Below, piece after piece: positions 8,819-14,952 of a stretch of 14,952 nt of DNA. The notes beneath the pieces were generated by a model. That model ran no database searches and had not been told where the DNA came from. It saw only the letters and a list, made by a program, of their open reading frames with translations. The first letter of the stretch is position 1. Every line of letters starts with the position of its first letter. Both the position numbers and the translations under genes were made by a program. The stretch spans positions 1 through 14,952 of the forward strand of contig JAACJO010000086.1 of assembly GCA_013368445.1 (NCBI GenBank), given 5' to 3'. The stretch comes from Leucocoprinus leucothites. Its lineage: Eukaryota; Basidiomycota; Agaricomycetes; Agaricales; Agaricaceae.

Positions 8819-10869
8819 ATGACTCCCCCCACCCAGTCAACCATGCATACCCCAGCCACTCTGAGCCTGGAACATTCCCAGATAATCGACGAAGTGGAAT
8901 ACGAAATCGTTTCGCCTTCAGAGGAGACCATAACGGAGGAGGAATCAAATAAGGGGCCCTGGCTAATTGTTATTGGGACGTGAGTTGTACGTAGATAGTT
9001 CTACTCAGCTCTTCGTAATCAGCTTTTCAGCTGGCTGGTACAATTTTGCACGTATGGGTTAGTATTTTTGCAACCACGGTGCGGTTAATGGACCAACCTG
9101 ACGCATGTTCAGCTATGTCTCCGCTTTTGGAGTTTACCAAGATCACTACACTCGGGAATTCCTGCCCAACAGATCACCTTCTGAAATCAGGTGAGCGCAT
9201 TGACAAAAACAACGTTTCGATACTGACACTGCTGTGTGTAGTTGGATAGGCAGCGTTCAACTTTTTCTTCAGTACGCTCTCGGAGTCGTCGTTGGGAGGA
9301 TATACGATCTCGGATATTTGTGAGTTACGGACCTTTGTGGCATTGCTGCGGGTAGAAATAAGACGTTAAAAAACTTATCGCGGCAGTCACTATTTGATCG
9401 GAGTTGGCACTATCCTCCAGACGGTGTCTTTGTTCATGCTTTCGCTCACGCGGCCTCACCATTATCCTGAGGTTAATCGCTCATCCAGATCCTTGAAGTA
9501 ATTCAATATCTCTGAAATTTAAACACAGATTTTTCTTGCACAAGCTGTCGGAATGGGACTCGGGCAGGCAATGTTATTTTTGCCCTCACTTAGCATCGTT
9601 TCCCATCATTTTAAAAGACGTCGAGCAATGGCGACAGGTGTCGCCGTTTCGGTATGTGCCTGTAACCTGTTTCTCTGAGCTCGTTCTCATCCTTCTGACG
9701 TTGGACGTCATCTACGGTTCCAGGGTGCTTCTGTAGGGGGCATCGTTTGGCCGATAATCTTGAACCAGGCTAGTCGAAAATTGGACTTTCCAAACGCCAT
9801 CCGGATATCTGCAGCTATTCTCTGCACGTTCCTCGTTCTGGCGAACTTCCTTTACTCGATAGCGATCCCTAAACGCGAGGCTGTCCAGGTCAGGCTCCAG
9901 CATAAACCTGATTTTCGCGTCATCCGGACGGACTGGGCCTATTTGGCCTCAATTCTGTCGTGAGTAATTCTTTTCCGTGTGCTCCTGCACACCAAAGCAC
10001 CCGCTGCTGATTTACTTGTACCAGTGCATTCTGCATCAATCTTGGTCTCTTCTTTCCCTGTGAGCATTAGCATCTCGTGGCTAGTGCACCTGCTAATTTT
10101 TCATATACAAGATTTCTATCTCCAGTCTTACGCACTCTCCGAGGGATTGGAATCATCTTTCGTTCTCTATCTTGTGCGTTTTCTCAGATTTTCCATCTCT
10201 CCGTGAGAACCCGACTCATCGTCGTGGTGAAGCTTGCTATTCTCAACGCAGGCAGCGTCTTTGGACGTGTTCTTCCGAGCTTTCTTGCGGATAAACTTGG
10301 TGTATATAACGTGCTACTTCCCTCGCTTTATATCTCTTCAGGACTTGGGTTCGCACTTTTTGGTATTCATACTTCAGCTCGGCTGGCAGTATTTGCACTG
10401 CTTTATGGGTTTTGGTCGGGGTCATGTATGTTCATTCAGCTCATGTCGCGTTTCCAAGCCAGAATCCTGAAATTTGCTTCCTTAGATGTTTCCCTCATTC
10501 CTTCCCTCCTCGTACAACTCAGTTCGGATCCAGGCGAACTCGGGTACGTCATAAATTTTGCCCTTGTGACCCGGTAATTCCGTACTGATCACTTTACCTC
10601 AAGCGTCAGAATGGGAATAGCATTCTCCATCGTGGCAATTTCCCTTCTGGGTGGGACTCCAATAGAAGGCATGTTTTTGGGAGCGGATGGGAAGTCTTTG
10701 GAGTGGAGCCATCCTATCTTGTTCTGTGGCGTACGTGGCTCTCTCACCTCGCCGGACCACGCTGAGAGCATCTTATCGCTAGGTTATTATCACATGTGGT
10801 TCCTTTGGTATGACAATATCCAAGTATTTGTTCATTCGAAGCCGTCGGGCACATAGCAGATGGGTGTAA
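8819..10869 (+). CDS. Major facilitator superfamily transporter, monocarboxylate-porter type
   Basis: Thirteen exons (8819-8979, 9031-9057, 9113-9190, 9242-9319, 9387-9471, 9529-9651, 9724-9959, 10025-10059, 10112-10173, 10233-10425, 10486-10543, 10604-10730, 10783-10869) join in phase to 449 aa, the usual size for fungal MCT-like (TC 2.A.1.13) carriers. A soluble acidic N-terminus of about 45 residues precedes helix 1 (GPWLIVIGTWLVQF, then CTYGYVSAFGVYQ). Family landmarks follow in order: W-IGSVQLFLQYALGVVVGR, GRIYDLGYF in the helix 2-3 loop, LFLPSLSIVSHHFKRRRAMA, then ATGVAVSGASVGGIVWP, the central loop, and LNAGSVFGRVLPSFLADKLG repeating motif A in the second half, then SLLGGTPIEG. It ends with a short basic tail after the last helix. 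Proton-coupled uptake or export of a small acid or related solute is the family role; the substrate is unknown. No frame breaks were seen. ATG 8819 is preferred to ATG 8749, which is out of frame. Confidence 0.92.
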
Positions 10870-10981
10870 GTATGATCAAACAAGTCGAATGAATGCGTTG
10901 AATGGAAGCATTATATTCCGGACGATATACATTGGGGCGCTGGTAGTCCAAATCAAGGTGTATAGTGTAACAAAACGGGAT

Positions 10982-13900
10982 CTAAGCCTGATTCGTCAAA
11001 GCCTGAACTTGATTTCCGTATTGTTTTTGTAAATTCTCGAGCTGCTCTTGGAAAAATTGCTGGGGATTAGAAATATATGCGACTGGGTCAGCTTCTTGGC
11101 TTTCTGAAGCCGCGAGTCGAGAATACGCGGCTTGGTAGCCAGCTGTTTGTTCTTCGTAGTCAATCTCCGTAATTCCTGCGTGAGGGTCCGCGTCCGTTTT
11201 CTTCGACAGGTGTTGGGGCTCGCTGAATAACTTGCTGACCGCCTGGTATGCTCGTGGCCTAGAGTACTCGTTAGAGAAGGGCAGCGAGTTTTTTGTCAAC
11301 CGTACCATGTTTGTATAAATGGTTCCTGCATCATGTACTTGCTTTGGCATAAGAGTCGGATCAACCCGACGGCAGCGAGCTTCCTGTCCCGATGAGGGAC
11401 TTTGGGCGCTTGAGGAATAACGAAATTGATCAAAATCTGGGACCAGAGCCTGGACGCGCAATGATATCAGTGGCGGGGAAATTCGGTACTTGAAACTACA
11501 TACTGTTGCTGAATACCCTCGATTATAGAAATCATGTAATCCGGCCCGAGACCGTCAACGTTGAGAGCGATACAATAGAGGATGAAGCGAGCAAACAGAT
11601 ATTCGTATGTGGGCGTTTTGCTAGTTTGCATCCGTGTAAGAAGTGTCATGATGACTGGCCTCATATATTGTTGTAGATCACCACTGGGCGAGGATCTCTT
11701 AGATTGGACTCTAGTGTCAATGGACAACGAGCACTCACGGTTTGACGTACATCACAACAGAATTCAAAAGCTCGAAGCCCCAAGTGTCATTGGTCTTTGA
11801 TGGGATCAATCTCTGTTGAACGACTGCAAGTACGGAGGCCACCTGGCCCTGTTCAAGCATCGACCTACTATCACGGGCGAGGAAAGCTTTCAAAAGCTTC
11901 ACTAGGCCAGGTATACTTCCCTTTTGTTGCCAGATCGAGGGGGTCAGGAGGAAGGGAAGTAAACTCCGATACTCTGCGGGTACGTCGTTTGAATGCAATT
12001 CAAGCATTTGAGCTAAAATTTGGAACGAATACGGAATATATTCTGCATTCAGACGGATTGAGTATTCTCCGTGTAGCGAGAGAGGACGGCAACTCACGGT
12101 CAATATCCTGTTGAAGAATAAAGGTAAAGGGTCCGAAAAGGGCTTGTTCAAAGATGGGTAGCGTAGTAGGAGACCCAGCGACAACGAATCTGGAATTAAG
12201 AGATGAGATTGGATCAAATAGATCGTCGTATTTAGAGATGGAATCGAAGGATGAAACTTTATCAAAGAAGGTAAAATACCTCATGAGCCCAGCAATACTC
12301 TCAAAAATGTATTGGTCAAAGTGAGGGTTGCTCGGGTTCTTTGCGATAGTGCCGAGAATGTTGACAAAACGACTCAAAATCTCTTGATATCCTGGTGTGA
12401 GTGTTTGTCTCGCCGTCAGAACGACACGCATGGCACCTTGCGATGAAACTCAGCAACTAACAACGCTGGGGAGAGGGAAGGAAATACTGACAGCGCATGA
12501 GGTGGTCGTTCTCTGCCATCTTTTCAGGACTTGTCGCGGACTCGATCCGGGAGAGAATGGTGCTGAGGAGTTCGGCAGCAAATTCGTGGATGTCAGCTTG
12601 AGAGAAGCTAACCACACATGTGAGATTAATTCACACTCAGACCGAGCAGCGCGCACATAAGAAGACCATTCTGCTTGATGAGTAGGATACGGTCAATCGC
12701 GATCGCGGCATAGGTATGGGTCACGTAATTATCGGATTTGAGATGTCTGGCAAGGTGTGGGAGGACGGCGAGAAGTTGCTCTTTGGTCAACTAATAACTA
12801 GGTCAGGGAGAAAGCTCTAAAGATACAGCTAGCACGAACTTGATTTCGGAAAGTATAGAGGAAGCGAATGGCGTCGACCTGCAGAATGGGGTGAACTGAC
12901 CCATCTGGTGCTTGTAAGTCCTGAAAAATGTGTTCAGAGAAGAACTGCACGACGTCTACGAGAGGATTAGTTGACGTGACACCATGCTTTGAAAATGTCA
13001 GTTTGCGTAACAGGAGTGACAGGAAAAATTTACCTTTGTTGTCGATCCCTTTGTTGCGACGGCAGTCATCATGAATATAGCACTATCCTTTGCCTTCCAG
13101 TTGACTGTCGTATTGCCTTGATACGTGGCGAGATCGGTGGCAATAAAGGAACCAACAATCTCTGTTGTCTCTACTTCATGGCCGGCACCAACGAGGGATC
13201 GAAGGACATCGGCAGCCGCTTGCCGTCGACCTCCGTTATCAAGACCTGCGGATGAAACAGCGAGGTCCACTCTGATGTACTCCAGCGGATCATCCTCAAA
13301 TTGTTCGACTTCGTGTTCCCGCAGAGTTACGTTTGGAACCACTACACCTTGGACGATGGCTTGAATGGTGTCTTTAGAGGAAAAGATCGGCTTATAATAG
13401 CCTGAATGTATAGCGGTCGAGACGAACGTAAGAGCTTGAGACACAAGCTGCAAATGACTAGTCAATTATATAGTTTAGTACAAGAGATGTTTGATATCCT
13501 ACGTGGTCATCTGAAATGCTTGGCATTTTATTCGCGCCGATTAGGGACCAGACCTTCTGAAGGAGCGTCTCCACAGCTGGAGACTTTTGAAGCTGATCCG
13601 GGTAGAGCTTGATGAATAGCTGAGAAAGTGTAAGTACAATCAATCGACATCAGTGAGGGAAACGACTGACCTCCGCTATTTCCAGGATCACAGTCTTTAC
13701 TTGAGCTGGGAGGGAAGGTGCGGCGTCGTCTGGCTGAAGCTCCGGTCAAAAAACTGCCGATCACTGATAATTGGAATCACTTGCGTCCTGTCGAAGCTCC
13801 ACAGGGTCCCAGTCCAAGAAACTGAAGAAGCATCCTTCATTTCCAAGAAATACCGCATAATTATCTTCGATTGCCGGTGGGAGATCCTGACAAGTCAAAT

Positions 13901-14639
13901 CATAGAAAATGTCGAAGAGAAGAACCATTGCTTGAGCAAGCTGTGGATAATTTGATGATGGAGGTGTTGAAAGAAGAAGTTGCGATGTTTGACGGAAAAG
14001 ACCAAAGAATGGATCCATAAATTTGGAAAGGACAAAGTTGATAACAGTGAAGAGTGGATCCGAGCGGACTTGTGCGCGCCATGGACGGAAGATCGAGTGA
14101 GCTGTTTCTAGAACACCAATATTGATATTGTAATCACTTGCAGACAGTGATGCGACCAGTTGCTTTCAAGGGAGCGTCAGTTGATCGCGCCGCTGACTGA
14201 AGAGGGCACGACGCACATCAATAAGATCGGGCCAGTTCTTTGGAAAGTCGAGTTCCGCAATGAGCGACACGGATTCTGCGATCTGCATACGTATAGTTTT
14301 GTCTGTCGGATTGGACAGGCTGAGCATGGCAGGCACCAGCTGTCCCCTCAACGCCACTTTATCTTGCTCCAGAAGAGGTTGAACTTCCTACACAAGACTA
14401 TTGTTAGTGAAGAATGAGGTATATTGGTTGCCCACCTCTTCCCATCGAGTTTTTGCAATATTCTTGAGGTAGATACTCGCCGCTAATCTTGCGGAGCGGT
14501 CCTGCGATGAGTTGAGAACGAGTTGGAGTAGAACTCCAAGAAAGCCGGGCTGCGTGGAAACCGCGCTCAGAGCATGCTCTGCCTCTTTCCTTGTATCAGG
14601 CTTCAACGATGCGACGAGGAGCTTTGGAAGGTCTGCCAT
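10982..14639 (-). CDS. CSE1: Exportin-2 / importin-alpha re-exporter Cse1 (CAS)
   Basis: Fifteen exons, 5' to 3' on the minus strand: 14639-14436, 14387-14217, 14162-13785, 13733-13671, 13619-13503, 13447-13034, 12986-12840, 12790-12657, 12607-12492, 12436-12280, 12189-12098, 12042-11739, 11683-11504, 11449-11306, 11258-10982. They join in phase to 965 aa, close to the roughly 960-970 aa of yeast and human homologues. Cse1 is a karyopherin-beta that binds importin-alpha with RanGTP and returns it from nucleus to cytoplasm. The N-terminus (MADLPKLLVASLKPDTRKEA, then LAASIYLKNIAKTRWEE) is the importin-beta N-terminal domain. HEAT-repeat landmarks follow: FDIFYDLTCQDLPPAIEDN, HEVEQFEDDPLEYIR, RRQAAADVL, NPSNPHFDQYIFES, LLPFLLTPSIWQQKGSIPGL, DRKLAAVGL and TEIDYEEQTAGYQAAYSRLA. 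Intron 3 (13784-13734) is GC-AG; all others are GT-AG, 47-90 nt. No disruption was seen. Confidence 0.96.
13734..13784 (-). other. CSE1: GC-AG intron in CSE1 (intron 3, 51 nt)
   Basis: On the minus strand exon 3 ends at the codon GAC, followed by GCAAGT, the form GC donors nearly always take, and the intron ends CTTCAG. A branch-like TTGAC lies about 14 nt before the acceptor. Joining at these borders gives the protein LRQDPDDAAPSLPAQVK, which matches the conserved Cse1 pattern D-P-D-D. The nearby GT at 13781 gives the wrong frame with this acceptor. Confidence 0.8.
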
Positions 14640-14707
14640 TATAAGGGTGGAGGAGGTTCAAATGATAGAAGATCTTCGAAAGTGCTCAGACGCGTCCCGC
14701 TAAGAGC

Positions 14708-14713
14708 CACGTG
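14708..14713. promoter_or_regulatory. CACGTG E-box upstream of CSE1
   Basis: The palindrome CACGTG, in the context GCCACGTGATC, lies about 70 bp upstream of the CSE1 start codon. CACGTG is bound by bHLH factors of the Cbf1/USF type. A role here is inferred only from position. Confidence 0.35.
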
Positions 14714-14786
14714 ATCAAAATGATCTAGCAATTAAAATATTCATTAATTTACCCAAAAAAACAATAGCTATAGAAATTGGACAACT

Positions 14787-14824
14787 ATCACTGAACGACA
14801 AACACATCACTGAAGAACAAACAC
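14787..14824. repeat. Tandem direct repeat, 2 x 19 bp
   Basis: Two directly adjacent 19-bp copies (14787-14805 and 14806-14824) each begin ATCACTGAA and end CAAACAC. They differ at two central positions (17 of 19 identical). It looks like a recent local duplication in the CSE1 upstream region. Confidence 0.75.
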
Positions 14825-14952
14825 AGAAGATACGGAAGTAGGACTAGAAGGGGATCAAGCAAATTATTAGTTTGTAAAGGATCTGAAAATATGCAAATAT
14901 GAAGGCAGCCCGGGAGGCTGATTATTATCGGACCACCGAAATCGTATTGAAA

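Larger units (their letters stand above)
14640..14952. other. Upstream region of CSE1
   Basis: About 310 bp of AT-rich sequence beyond the CSE1 start, to the window edge. It holds a CACGTG palindrome and a 19-bp tandem duplication (both listed separately). No coding frame was recognised, and no clear TATA box was seen on the minus strand. Confidence 0.5.

Noticed and set aside
8749..8952. 67-codon plus-strand ORF from ATG 8749 as the transporter start
   Set aside because: It is out of frame with the transporter, overlaps the TATA element and reads through the true first exon; ATG 8819 leads directly into conserved MFS sequence.
10982..11461. 159-codon uninterrupted minus-strand ORF as a separate protein
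   Set aside because: Only its C-terminal part is real Cse1. Its first part reads Cse1 exon 14 in the wrong frame; correct splicing at 11450-11503 and 11259-11305 gives WSQILINFVIPQAPKV and onward.
13528..13764. 78-codon minus-strand ORF
   Set aside because: It is a wrong-frame reading across CSE1 exon 4 and introns 3 and 4; the conserved Cse1 sequence lies in another frame.

Overview
The window looks like nuclear DNA of a filamentous basidiomycete, most likely an Agaricomycete. Three things point there: genes cut by many short GT-AG introns (about 47-97 nt, with exons as small as 27 nt), close spacing, and the protein families present. No rRNA, tRNA, transposon, CRISPR array or virus was recognised. 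Exon-intron structures were rebuilt by hand from splice sites, codon phase and family resemblance; no database search was run.

Layout from left to right: (1) the 3' end of a multi-pass membrane protein gene (+, 2-523), DUF6533-like; (2) a complete secreted amidase-signature enzyme (+, 1436-3591, 10 exons, 555 aa) with its Lys-cisSer-Ser triad intact; (3) a low-complexity, Ser/Pro-rich orphan protein (+, 4538-5877) whose middle can be read in two frames; (4) a single-pass membrane protein with two tandem lectin-like extracellular modules (+, about 6622-8037), whose 5' half is broken by apparent frameshifts while the transmembrane/tail half is intact; (5) a complete monocarboxylate-porter-like MFS transporter (+, 8819-10869, 13 exons, 449 aa); (6) a complete CSE1/exportin-2 gene on the minus strand (14639-10982, 15 exons, 965 aa), which includes one GC-AG intron. 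Genes 5 and 6 converge, with 112 bp between their stop codons.

The genes do not form an obvious pathway or biosynthetic cluster. CSE1 is a conserved housekeeping karyopherin that recycles importin-alpha. The rest are membrane, secretory or unknown proteins of the kind found scattered through basidiomycete genomes. I found no convincing new biological system. The observations most worth checking are the concentration of frame breaks in gene 4 when its neighbours have none, the shared intron position in the two modules of that gene, the GC-AG intron in CSE1, and the dual-frame stretch of gene 3.
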